Shown in pieces: positions 55,615 to 62,940 of a stretch of DNA of 64,000 nt. The first letter of the stretch is position 1. Each line of letters starts with the position of its first letter. This DNA comes from Desulfonatronospira sp964577315 (GTDB taxonomy: Bacteria > Desulfobacterota > Desulfovibrionia > Desulfovibrionales > Desulfonatronovibrionaceae), in contig CAZNYT010000004.1 in the NCBI GenBank assembly GCA_964577315.1, positions 1-64,000 of the forward strand. Direction: 5' to 3'. A model generated the notes under the pieces. It saw only the letters and a program-made list of their open reading frames with translations. It did no database searches and was not told the origin of the DNA. The position numbers and the translations under genes are program-made.

Positions 55615-56364
55615 TCATGCAGCGGTGTCTGGCTCAGGGCTTTCTGCAGGTTGTTTTGCGCTCTGGGCACCGTATTGCAGGGCATTGGTGGGACATGCTC
55701 CCACACACCGCATACAGCGCATGCACCGAGTGGAGAGACGGGCCGGCTCCTTGGTCTGCTTCACTTGTTCAATAGCGGGCTCCAGGATGCCGCCCAAGGG
55801 ACAAGCCTGGGTACAGGTCTTACAGCTCTTGCATTCCGGGCCTATGCTCATCTGATACCTGGCGGTGCGTCCGAGCTGGGCCCCCAAAACCCCCCAGGGA
55901 CAGATATGGGAGCAGAATCCCCTGGGATAGTACAGTCCTCCCAGAATGGTGGCCAAGGTGACCTGAACCCCCATCATGCCTAGGGGAACCAGCCAGACCC
56001 ATTGGGATCCGGTTACGTTCCAGTGCAAAAAGGCAAATGCGCTCAGGAATACCAAAGTGAAACCGTATCCGAACCATGGATGTGCTAAAATCCGGGGCAG
56101 TTTCTTGTTTCTGGAAAAACGGCTCACACCATGATCTATCCAGGCCCCGTTGGGGCAGATCCAACCGCAGAAGACCCGCCCTGCGAACAAGGCGGCCAAT
56201 AAGGCCCCGATCACGAACAGGATGTTGAAATAAAAGATGCTCAGGCCCAGCAGCAATGCGGACAGAAGTATGGCGAAGAGCTGGGTGGTGTTGCGGATAT
56301 TCTGGAACATGGACTTGGCTTGAGTACAGCTTGATCCGTTGTTCCTGGATTTGGTTCTGGCCAT
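55615..56364 (-). CDS. Membrane polyferredoxin, NapH/YccM-type
   Basis: A 249-residue membrane protein: three to four hydrophobic segments (about 35-65, 105-150) with CxxxCP motifs CGWICPNGAWID and CSHICPWGVLG in the loops, then two C-terminal 4Fe-4S ferredoxin motifs CKSCKTCTQACP and CMRCMRCVGACP. This is the Fer4_5/NapH design for moving electrons between quinones and periplasmic or cytoplasmic partners. It is 39 bases downstream of the ArsR-rhodanese gene and likely part of a sulfur-linked redox operon. Strong Shine-Dalgarno (AGGAGG) at the start. Confidence 0.88.
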   Translation of the reverse strand: MARTKSRNNGSSCTQAKSMFQNIRNTTQLFAILLSALLLGLSIFYFNILFVIGALLAALFAGRVFCGWICPNGAWIDHGVSRFSRNKKLPRILAHPWFGYGFTLVFLSAFAFLHWNVTGSQWVWLVPLGMMGVQVTLATILGGLYYPRGFCSHICPWGVLGAQLGRTARYQMSIGPECKSCKTCTQACPLGGILEPAIEQVKQTKEPARLSTRCMRCMRCVGACPTNALQYGAQSAKQPAESPEPDTAA

Positions 56365-56403
56365 GCTCTCCTCCTGGATGAATTTTCGGTGTTAAAGTTT
56401 TTT

Positions 56404-57072
56404 TCAGTAACTGGTTTCTATGGTTAAACCAGCTGCCTGCCACTCATGCACTCCCTCCGGAATGCGCACGGCATCAAATCCCTGGGAGCGCAAAACCTCC
56501 ACTGCTTCACTGGCCAGAAGACAGTACGGTCCACGGCAGTAGGCCACAATCTTGCGCTCCTTGGGTAGCTCGGACAAGCGCGTATCCAACTCCTGCAGGG
56601 GGACGGATATTGCGCCAGGAATGTGCCCAGCCCGGTATTCTTCAGCAGGGCGGACATCCAGCACAGTGATCTCGTCCTCCTGCACCCGCTGCTTAAGACC
56701 TTGACGGTCCAGCCTTTCCAAATACGGGTCGTTGTTGATGACTTCCCGGACTATGTTTTGAAATTCGGCCAAGCGTTTTTCAGCCAGGGTGCACAAGGAG
56801 CGGAAAAATTCACATACTGACTGGTCTGCGATATGGTAAGTCACGTGCTGGGCCTGCTTATTTGCATCTATGAGTCTGGATTCGCGCAATATCTGCAGGT
56901 GCCTGGAGGTATTGGCCAAGCTCAGTCCGGCTTCCCGGGCTAGGTTGTCCACGGTGCGCGGTCCGTGGCGCAAAAGATCCACGAGCTCCAGTCTCTTGGG
57001 GCTGGACAGGGCTTTTCCCACCCGGGCTAATTGTTCGTATATGCTGTTCTTGATTTCGGTTCGGTGTTTCAT
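56404..57072 (-). CDS. ArsR-family regulator fused to rhodanese
   Basis: A 222-residue fusion: ArsR winged helix (about 10-95: SSPKRLELVDLLRHGPRTVDNLAREAGLSLANTSRHLQ-type recognition region) followed by a rhodanese domain (about 115-222) with active-site loop AYCRGPYCLLASEAV (Cys in CRGPYC). Such proteins sense reactive sulfur species or relate to sulfur/arsenic detoxification; the sensing chemistry is inferred. Just upstream is a 36-base perfect palindrome that fits its operator. It probably controls the polyferredoxin downstream. Confidence 0.88.
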   Translation of the reverse strand: MKHRTEIKNSIYEQLARVGKALSSPKRLELVDLLRHGPRTVDNLAREAGLSLANTSRHLQILRESRLIDANKQAQHVTYHIADQSVCEFFRSLCTLAEKRLAEFQNIVREVINNDPYLERLDRQGLKQRVQEDEITVLDVRPAEEYRAGHIPGAISVPLQELDTRLSELPKERKIVAYCRGPYCLLASEAVEVLRSQGFDAVRIPEGVHEWQAAGLTIETSY

Positions 57073-57099
57073 TTTTGACTCCAGCTAACGCTACATAGC

Positions 57100-57135
57100 T
57101 ATTCATTATTCAATTGATCAATTGAATAATGAATA
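57100..57135. promoter_or_regulatory. 36-base perfect palindrome, ArsR-type operator
   Basis: The left half TATTCATTATTCAATTGA is mirrored exactly by the right half TCAATTGAATAATGAATA. The two form one uninterrupted perfect palindrome, 27 bases upstream of the ArsR-rhodanese start. Such length is unusual for a plain hairpin and fits an operator for a dimeric repressor of the ArsR kind. Confidence 0.8.
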
Positions 57136-57191
57136 AAAAAAAGTCTGTCAAGCAAATTTTCTCAAAAAAGAGTTGCTCGCGGGTTCAAGAG

Positions 57192-57232
57192 AAACCGCCC
57201 CTGGCTTTGTCCTGAATCAGGGCAGGGGCGGT
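57192..57232 (-). terminator. Intrinsic terminator after the peptide/radical SAM pair
   Basis: ACCGCCCCTG pairs with CAGGGGCGGT (arms 57194-57203 and 57223-57232), followed on the minus strand by TTTCTC. It ends the two-gene unit before the ArsR-rhodanese promoter. Confidence 0.85.
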
Positions 57233-57264
57233 GTGCTGTAGGAAGGTGCCTGACGAATTTGTGG

Positions 57265-58656
57265 CTATTTCCAGGAGTGAAACACCTCGGTCTCATCCTC
57301 CCAAGTGTCCCATAGAAAAGCCTCTTCTCTACCTTCGGATATCAGGCGGAAGGCATAGCGCACCTGTTCCTCGAAAAAGGAACAGTAAGGGCTGGGGGTA
57401 TTCAGTCCCCCGCAGGACATGTAGGTTTCAGCTGGACAGGGAGAGCCACAGAAGTGGCGGATGGCGCATGTATAGCAGGGTGTGATATTCTCCACTTTCC
57501 TCTCGGTTACCGCAGTGAAGGGTTCTGAGGCCAGTATGGTTTCCGGGTCCCGCTCAAATATGTTGCCCCCAAAGAATCGATCCAAGCCGATGAATTCGCT
57601 GCACGGAACCGCTTGTCCGTCCGAGGCCACTGCAAAAAAGCAGCGTCCTCCCCCGCAGGGAGAGATGTCACACATGAGCCTGCGCCCGGTGGGGCCGATG
57701 ATTCCGGCCAGGGCATTTGCGAAGTTGGCTATCACGAGCTTGCGCCCGGTCTTTTGATAAAGCTGGTAGCTGCGCTCCAGGGCACGAATGAATTCTCGGG
57801 CCAAAACCTGATTGTCCGGCTTGAGATCCGTGCCTCCCTGGCGGGTGCAGCGCACTGGATTCATCATGACCACGCCCACTCCAAGCTCATGGTAGAAATC
57901 CACCATGTCCTCAAGGTCGTACACGTTCTCCCTGGTCACAGTGGTGATCACGTTCAGGGCCGGGTAATCCTTGAGCTTGTAAAGAACCTCGTGAACCCGG
58001 TCAAATACACCCTGGTTGCCCCAATTTTTTCGGATTCTGTCCGATACCAGGGCCCTGGGACCGTCCAGGGATAGCCCCACCCCAACTTCATGGCGTTTCA
58101 AGAACGCAATGGACTCATCGTCCAGCAAAGTCCCGTTGGTCTGGATTCCGAAGTGAAAGTCCCCGGAATAACGCTCTATGGCGTCGAACACGGCCTCCTT
58201 GGCCAGCAAGGGCTCACTGCCGTGAAAGATGAGTTGGGGGGTAGCTTCCGGGGGCAATGATCGGTTGAAGTAGGCCTTGAGTTTTTCCAGGGCACGCAAG
58301 AGATCCCGGGATTGCATATCGCGGCCGTTTCGGCGCATCTCCTCCGGGAGGTAGCAGTAGCTGCAATTCAGGTTACATCGCTCGGTGGGATTCAAATAAA
58401 CTGCCGAGGGTTTAAGCCCGCTGCGCAAGTGCTCCATGTCCTGGGCGAAATCCCGGGATTTGGCTTCAAATTGCCTGATTATATCCCCGCTCAGGGCCTG
58501 ATCCAGGCTGCTGCGCTCCACTAGGGCCCAAAAAGCGGTCTCTGGTTCCACCACTGCCACTCGATCCGGGCTGCCGAACTCCAGAACAGCAAAACCGGGG
58601 CCGTACCCGGTGTTGGCGTAAAGGCCCCGGTTGGGTGATGTGTCTCCCTGGTACAT
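57265..58656 (-). CDS. cbpB: Radical SAM/SPASM peptide-modifying enzyme, CbpB-like
   Basis: A 463-residue radical SAM enzyme with CX3CX2C in NPTERCNLNCSYCYLPEE (Cys 94, 98, 101) and a C-terminal SPASM domain of many cysteines (CDISPCGGGRC ... ITPCYTCAIRHFCGSPC ... SCGGLNTPSPYC). Such enzymes modify ribosomal peptides by crosslinks or epimerisation. Its ATG overlaps the stop of the 42-residue peptide gene as TAATG, so the peptide is the likely substrate. The pair, behind a cobalamin riboswitch, matches what I recall of the CbpA/CbpB family named in TIGRFAM; the chemistry and product are unknown. Confidence 0.88.
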   Translation of the reverse strand: MYQGDTSPNRGLYANTGYGPGFAVLEFGSPDRVAVVEPETAFWALVERSSLDQALSGDIIRQFEAKSRDFAQDMEHLRSGLKPSAVYLNPTERCNLNCSYCYLPEEMRRNGRDMQSRDLLRALEKLKAYFNRSLPPEATPQLIFHGSEPLLAKEAVFDAIERYSGDFHFGIQTNGTLLDDESIAFLKRHEVGVGLSLDGPRALVSDRIRKNWGNQGVFDRVHEVLYKLKDYPALNVITTVTRENVYDLEDMVDFYHELGVGVVMMNPVRCTRQGGTDLKPDNQVLAREFIRALERSYQLYQKTGRKLVIANFANALAGIIGPTGRRLMCDISPCGGGRCFFAVASDGQAVPCSEFIGLDRFFGGNIFERDPETILASEPFTAVTERKVENITPCYTCAIRHFCGSPCPAETYMSCGGLNTPSPYCSFFEEQVRYAFRLISEGREEAFLWDTWEDETEVFHSWK

Positions 58657-58784
58657 TATTGCTTCCCGGCCTCTTTTTTAGCGGTTTTTTTCTTAGGGGT
58701 AAGCATGATGTAATGAGAGAGACCGGTTCCCTGACCATTGGAGCTGCACCTGCGCCGGTAGGAAATAACGTTTTCCTGTTTCAT
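58656..58784 (-). CDS. cbpA: Short precursor peptide, CbpA-like
   Basis: A 42-residue peptide: ATG at 58784 with AAAGGAGG six bases upstream; stop overlaps the next gene as TAATG. The core-like middle has RRRCSSNGQGTGLSHYI with one Cys, followed by a Lys-rich tail (KKKTAKKEAGKQ). No signal peptide. Size, position and partner enzyme fit a modified-peptide precursor; I recall the CbpA name for peptides next to B12 riboswitches. The frame upstream to 58868 overlaps the terminator stem and is not used. Confidence 0.82.
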   Translation of the reverse strand: MKQENVISYRRRCSSNGQGTGLSHYIMLTPKKKTAKKEAGKQ

Positions 58785-58812
58785 GTTGTTCCTCCTTTCA
58801 GGTTTTTTGGTG

Positions 58813-58860
58813 TGCACAAAAAAACCCGGAGCAACCCACGAAAGGCTACTCCGGGTTCCC
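58813..58860 (-). terminator. Riboswitch expression platform: intrinsic terminator
   Basis: AACCCGGAG (58849-58857 on the minus strand) pairs with CTCCGGGTT (58823-58831), followed by TTTTTTTGT, about 30 bases upstream of the peptide start. Together with the aptamer directly upstream, it predicts transcription termination when B12 is bound. Confidence 0.9.
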
Positions 58861-58885
58861 GTTGCCATAAGAAATCCCGGCAGGC

Positions 58886-59050
58886 ATTTTTCATTAGGTC
58901 TTCTGGCTCTCGGATCCTCTGTCTACCTGCGGCCTTCCCTCCAGGGTAGGCCCTGAAAGTGGCCCGGCTTGAACCGATGCAGGCAGGCATCCCCGATCAC
59001 AGCGGCGGGACCGCCACGGATTTGCACCGTGTTCCGGGTTAATGAAAAAT
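58886..59050 (-). promoter_or_regulatory. Cobalamin riboswitch
   Basis: On the minus strand, 165 nt with the conserved core GGTGCAAATCCGTGGC then GGTCCCGCCGCTGTGA (near 59031-58995), a B12-box AGAGCCAGAAGACCTAATG near 58912-58894, and an 11-bp closing stem ATTTTTCATTA/TAATGAAAAAT. This matches the cobalamin aptamer. It lies upstream of the peptide and radical SAM genes and of no transporter. Confidence 0.93.
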
Positions 59051-59064
59051 ACATGCTTTTTTTC

Positions 59065-59093
59065 TTGAAACCATTTCCAAGCCTTGTTGTCAA
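59065..59093 (-). promoter_or_regulatory. Candidate promoter of the riboswitch RNA
   Basis: TTGACA (59088-59093) and TTTCAA (59065-59070), 17 bases apart, place the start about 7-8 bases before the riboswitch closing stem. The -35 box is perfect, the -10 poor. Confidence 0.5.
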
Positions 59094-59118
59094 GTTTAAA
59101 TTCAGGTTGGTGAGTATT

Positions 59119-59222
59119 ACTATAACGAGACTTGGCTCTGTAACTACGGCTCTATAAACCGCCTTACTATTATGACAGCAACTCTTTCCCTCTGGCCTCT
59201 GGATAATAAGTTTCGTTGTAGT
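59119..59222. repeat. ACTACAACGAAACTT element, short copy
   Basis: A 104-base element with ends ACTATAACGAGACTTGG and, inverted, AATAAGTTTCGTTGTAGT. Inverse of the 51376 copy: its right-hand half CGGTTTATAGAGCC, TAATAGTAAGGCGG and GAGTTGCTG is shared with 51600-51666. It lies between the riboswitch promoter and the neighbouring operon terminator and has no interior insert. Confidence 0.75.
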
Positions 59223-59233
59223 ATGTGGCACAG

Positions 59234-59273
59234 AAAAAACCCCAGCCCTCTGTTTCAAGGAGCCGGGGTTTTG
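59234..59273 (-). terminator. Intrinsic terminator of the YedE-TusA operon
   Basis: AAAACCCC and GGGGTTTT arms with a short GC interruption, followed by a T run on the minus strand, about 45 bases past the 59320 gene stop. Confidence 0.8.
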
Positions 59274-59319
59274 CTTATCCAGACATTTGCGTGGGTATCA
59301 GGGTGAGATTTGTTTGTTT

Positions 59320-59808
59320 TCAGCCAGTTTGGCTGGAAAACAGTTTTTCTGCTTTACTTAGAACCTTTTCCCGGATGTTCTCATCCAGGGAGTGCTTGAG
59401 GATGAGTAGGGTGATTGCCTCTCTCAAAAGCTCGGCTTCATCCTTGTTCTCGTTTTCCGGAACCTGGGTGAGTGTGCTGAATATCTCGTATACATCCGGG
59501 GTGAGCGTGGTGCAAACCTCCTGGGAGGGCTGCTCCTTGGCTTCGGTTTTTTCATCAATGGTTTTTTGGTCCTCGCCCTCTTCAACCTCTGGAAGCCGCT
59601 GCAAAAGATTGTAGCACTCCATGATTTTGTCCATGCACTGCTGGCGGAAATACCATGCCCCCAAGGTCCTGATTACATTCCTGGTTGCCTGTATTTGGTC
59701 CGGGGGCAGATCCTTGCCCATCACCTTTTTGGCGGACTCCAGAGCGCTGTCGTAGCAATCACAGCGGGTTGAAACTATGGCTGAGGCCAAGTCCTTATCC
59801 ATGCCCAT
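59320..59808 (-). CDS. Hypothetical protein of the YedE-TusA operon
   Basis: A 162-residue soluble protein, mostly helical by pattern (starts MGMDKDLASAIVSTRCDCYD) with CDC near the start and an acidic middle (EGEDQKTIDEKTEAKE). No family recognised. It follows the TusA-like gene by 47 bases and is likely co-transcribed. Two Cys close to the N-terminus could bind metal or sulfur. ATG at 59808 has AGGAG upstream. Confidence 0.8.
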   Translation of the reverse strand: MGMDKDLASAIVSTRCDCYDSALESAKKVMGKDLPPDQIQATRNVIRTLGAWYFRQQCMDKIMECYNLLQRLPEVEEGEDQKTIDEKTEAKEQPSQEVCTTLTPDVYEIFSTLTQVPENENKDEAELLREAITLLILKHSLDENIREKVLSKAEKLFSSQTG

Positions 59809-59855
59809 GGCTTACTCCTTGAATATTGGATGGTGCATGTGCTTGTTTTGTATCA

Positions 59856-60101
59856 CTATCCCTTTTTGATGAAGTACACGGTTTTGCCGTCTTCAGTATC
59901 GTACATGCCCAAGAATTCGTTCCCGTCCTTGTTCCCGTAGTCCGGGAGATCGTTCTTGGAGCCGGGATCAGTGCCGATGATCTGCAGGACCTGCCCGCTC
60001 TCCAATTCCTTCATGGCTTTCTTGGTTCTTAGCAGGGGCATGGGGCAGCTCAGCCCGCTGGCATCCAAAACCTGATCCGGGTTGATGGTGGAAACGTCCA
60101 T
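59856..60101 (-). CDS. tusA: TusA-family sulfur carrier protein
   Basis: An 81-residue TusA/SirA-like protein. The catalytic Cys lies in LSCPMPLLRTKKAM (Cys 19 in the CPxP motif), and the rest has the usual beta-alpha-beta-alpha-beta pattern. Such proteins carry a persulfide for tRNA thiolation or sulfur metabolism. It lies between YedE and a hypothetical protein. E. coli-type TusA ends here are about the same length. Confidence 0.93.
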   Translation of the reverse strand: MDVSTINPDQVLDASGLSCPMPLLRTKKAMKELESGQVLQIIGTDPGSKNDLPDYGNKDGNEFLGMYDTEDGKTVYFIKKG

Positions 60102-60129
60102 AATGAACCTCCTTTATTGTTTTTAATGG

Positions 60130-61332
60130 TTAGAAAGCTACAAATTTTTCGGTTTTCTCGTTCCAGATGGCCCAGAGAGCCCAGAGCAAGGGAATGAGAA
60201 TAAAGATCACCATGGAAAGGGGCCAGCCAAAGACATCAGGCATGAAAGTGCCCGAGCCCAGCCTGTCCGCTATTTCAAAATGGTGCAGGGCAGTGTAGGT
60301 AAGGGAATTGGACAGGGCCATGAAGATCACTGCGATGATGATCTTGATGTGGCCCTCGCCTAGTCTCCACAAAGTACCCGAGCCGCATCCACCAGCAAGC
60401 AGCATTCCCACACCGAAGATAATACCTCCTATGAGGCTGCCCAGCCAGAAGGGATGAAATACCCCCACCTCGGGCGGCACAAGCCAGTTGTATTTGATAA
60501 TCGCTGAAGCCATGCCGTAGACAATCAGGCTGAGTGCCACCGCTCGAACCATGGTGGCGTCCCCGGTCATGAAGGGCTCCCGGAAGGCTCGGGCCATACA
60601 GAAACGGGAGCGGTGCATGGTTAATCCGATTAGAGCGCCCAGGAACAAAAGCCCACCTTCAGTAGTTTGTCCCTGCACTGCATACAAGTAAAATGCCAAC
60701 ACCAAGAGCACAGCCAGAATGCCTCCGGCATAAGGAGAAACCTTGGACCAGTTGATCAGCGGCTCTCGGGGCATTTCCCGGGAAGAAGGCGGGGCAGAGG
60801 CCTGTTGGGGAATGTTCATCATCTCCCATATCAAATAGCGCAGTCCCAGGTAAGCCCCGATACCCAGACCGATCATCATGGCGTAGCCTCCCATGGAGAA
60901 CATGCCCACAGGGCTGTAGAATCCGCCTATGTTGCATCCAAAGGCAAATCCGGCGCCTATGCCCATTAATGCACCGCCTACTGCGCCTTTGGCGTATTCG
61001 TACCAGGACGAGGATCTTATCTTGAATTGACCAGCCAAGAGGGCAGAGCTCAAGGCTCCCAAAACCAGCCCGATATTGGTCAGGGAAAGGTGGCTCATCC
61101 AAGGGGAGAGTTCCGGGGATTGGTTATAGATGCCCACGGAGTACAAGATCCAGTCACCCCAGTTGCGCATGCCTCCGATGATTCCCCACATGGCTTCACC
61201 CCATAGCAAGATCATCACGGCCAGGAAGGCCAGAAAAATGCCTGCCAGCCACATGGGCCAGTTTTGCTGGAATACCAGAATGAAATTTTTTCGGGCTTCC
61301 TCGCGGATGTTGCTCCAAAAAGTAGTTGCCAC
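60130..61332 (-). CDS. YeeE/YedE-family membrane sulfur transporter
   Basis: A 400-residue membrane protein with about nine to ten hydrophobic segments, of the YeeE/YedE (DUF395) family, whose members import thiosulfate or related sulfur. It has two related halves with the family's Cys/Gly-rich motifs: FGCNIGGFYSPVGMFSMGG and AGGCGSGTLWRLGEG, and RSRFCMARAFREPFMTGD. Start is GTG at 61332, seven bases after AGGAG. It heads the three-gene set with TusA, which could receive the sulfur. A selenium role is possible in some YedE homologues. Confidence 0.9.
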   Translation of the reverse strand: MATTFWSNIREEARKNFILVFQQNWPMWLAGIFLAFLAVMILLWGEAMWGIIGGMRNWGDWILYSVGIYNQSPELSPWMSHLSLTNIGLVLGALSSALLAGQFKIRSSSWYEYAKGAVGGALMGIGAGFAFGCNIGGFYSPVGMFSMGGYAMMIGLGIGAYLGLRYLIWEMMNIPQQASAPPSSREMPREPLINWSKVSPYAGGILAVLLVLAFYLYAVQGQTTEGGLLFLGALIGLTMHRSRFCMARAFREPFMTGDATMVRAVALSLIVYGMASAIIKYNWLVPPEVGVFHPFWLGSLIGGIIFGVGMLLAGGCGSGTLWRLGEGHIKIIIAVIFMALSNSLTYTALHHFEIADRLGSGTFMPDVFGWPLSMVIFILIPLLWALWAIWNEKTEKFVAF

Positions 61333-61728
61333 GGCCGGACTCCTTTGGTTTTCTTGGTTCCATTGGCCAGTTCGTGAATCAACAACAGGTGTCTATCGTG
61401 GTGACCTCCTGAATTGGTATGTTATTAAGCAACCTTTGTGCCAAGTTTTTTTGGGGATCAGGTTCCGGTGTTGAAAGGGTGTGAGCCTTGGAAGGCGTAG
61501 AAAAGTTTATGGATTTGTTGTTGATTATTTAATCGGGTGCTTAAACAACTGTCAACAACAGAAAAGAGCTATGTGTTTTTTGGCTGCAGCAAAACTATTA
61601 TATCCGTGCGAGGACACGTATTGTGAGCATGAAGATGTTTACCCCGCACCTGGTAATTGATTTAAGGCCAAGGATGGCAAGGATTGTTATCTGGGCAGTG
61701 TGATTGTCAAAACTGCAGATTTTCCATA
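61333..61728. other. Intergenic region upstream of YedE
   Basis: 396 bases. Near 61400-61411 the minus strand has GGAGGTCACC with no following ATG, so no gene is supported. It must hold the YedE promoter; none is clear. Confidence 0.45.
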
Positions 61729-62940
61729 CTATACCATTCCCACCATATCCCACATGGGAAGGAAAATGGCCATGGCAAAAAAGCCCACCATCCCGGCCAG
61801 ACACAGAACCAGGACTGGACCTATAAGTTCGGACATTCGGCTGACAGCGAATTCTACTTCGTCATCGAAATGATTGGAAACATCCCTGAGCATTTCATCC
61901 AAGTTGCCGGATTCCTCTCCTATGGCCACCATGTTCACCACCAAGGGGGGAAAAAGTTTGGATTGACCCAAGGGTCCTGATATTCCACGGCCTTGGCGCA
62001 ATTCTTCTTGGACTCGCTCGAATTCCCTGGAGATCACCTTATTTCCAATGGTTCCGGAGAGAACGTTTAGGGATTGCAGAACTGAAACCCCGCTGGCATG
62101 CAGAATAGCAAAGATGGAAGCGAATCTGGACATGGCAGCTTTTTGTAACACCACTCCCAAGAGCGGCAGCTTGAGCAGGAAGTAATCCTTGTTGTATTGT
62201 CCGACTTCGGTTTTGGTGTAAAAATAAATCCCAGCTATAACAGCAGCTAGCAAGCTTAAGGTTACAGGCCAGTATATCACTATCCACTCGTATAGCACAA
62301 TGCTGATCCTGGTAGGCAAGGGCAGGTCCAGTCCAGCTCCTTCAAAAATATTTATGAATTGGGGAATGACAAAGGTTAAAAGGAACAAAAAGGCCCCGGC
62401 CAGAACCACCAGGACTATAATGGGATAGGTGAGGGCGCTCTTAATATCGGATTTAACCTTGTGCTCGTGTTGCATGAGATAGATGAGGCGGTCCATAACA
62501 TCCACCATCCTGCCGCTATCCTCGCCGGCCCGAATCATGCTGCAGAACAGTGAGGGAAAAATCCTGGGGTTGTTTTCAAAAGCCTCTGCCAAAGATTTGC
62601 CTGCCTGTACGTCCTCGCGCATGCGGGCAGCTGCTTTTTTCAAACGTGGGTTTTCGGTTTGATCCTGCAGGATTTCCAATATACTGGTTATGGGCAGACC
62701 TGCTTTCAAAAGAGTTTTCATTTGTTTGGAAAAGATGAGCAGTTCCGGCAGCTTGACGCGGGTTAGGAATTGGGTGATGCTTTTTGTCCAATCTTCGCCC
62801 AAAACACTCCCGGCTTTTACGTTCTGGGGTATGAGCCCTTGACTGGCTAGTTTTTCTTGAGCTTCCTCAGGGGTTCCTGCTTCAATGGCTCCGGAAACCG
62901 TGTTCCCTGCCGAATCTATGGCTTTATAGTTGTATTGCAT
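61729..62940 (-). CDS. Type IV pilus / type II secretion inner-membrane protein (PilC/GspF)
   Basis: The 403-residue platform protein of a type IV pilus or type II secretion machine. Two GspF domains (about residues 70-190 and 270-395), three membrane segments (near 172-192, 222-242, 375-395), and the motifs LPELLIFSKQMKTLLKAGLPI and AIGEESGNLDEMLRDVSNHFD. It follows pilB/gspE directly, with the start at the ATPase stop. Confidence 0.93.
   Translation of the reverse strand: MQYNYKAIDSAGNTVSGAIEAGTPEEAQEKLASQGLIPQNVKAGSVLGEDWTKSITQFLTRVKLPELLIFSKQMKTLLKAGLPITSILEILQDQTENPRLKKAAARMREDVQAGKSLAEAFENNPRIFPSLFCSMIRAGEDSGRMVDVMDRLIYLMQHEHKVKSDIKSALTYPIIVLVVLAGAFLFLLTFVIPQFINIFEGAGLDLPLPTRISIVLYEWIVIYWPVTLSLLAAVIAGIYFYTKTEVGQYNKDYFLLKLPLLGVVLQKAAMSRFASIFAILHASGVSVLQSLNVLSGTIGNKVISREFERVQEELRQGRGISGPLGQSKLFPPLVVNMVAIGEESGNLDEMLRDVSNHFDDEVEFAVSRMSELIGPVLVLCLAGMVGFFAMAIFLPMWDMVGMV

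Noticed and set aside
58923..59258. A 111-residue frame across the riboswitch
   Set aside because: It is antisense-like to nothing coding and covers a conserved RNA aptamer whose structure explains the sequence.
61400..61804. A possible small minus-strand gene behind GGAGGTCACC
   Set aside because: No ATG, GTG or TTG stands at the right distance, and the frame at 61598-61804 is an unrelated shadow of pilC.
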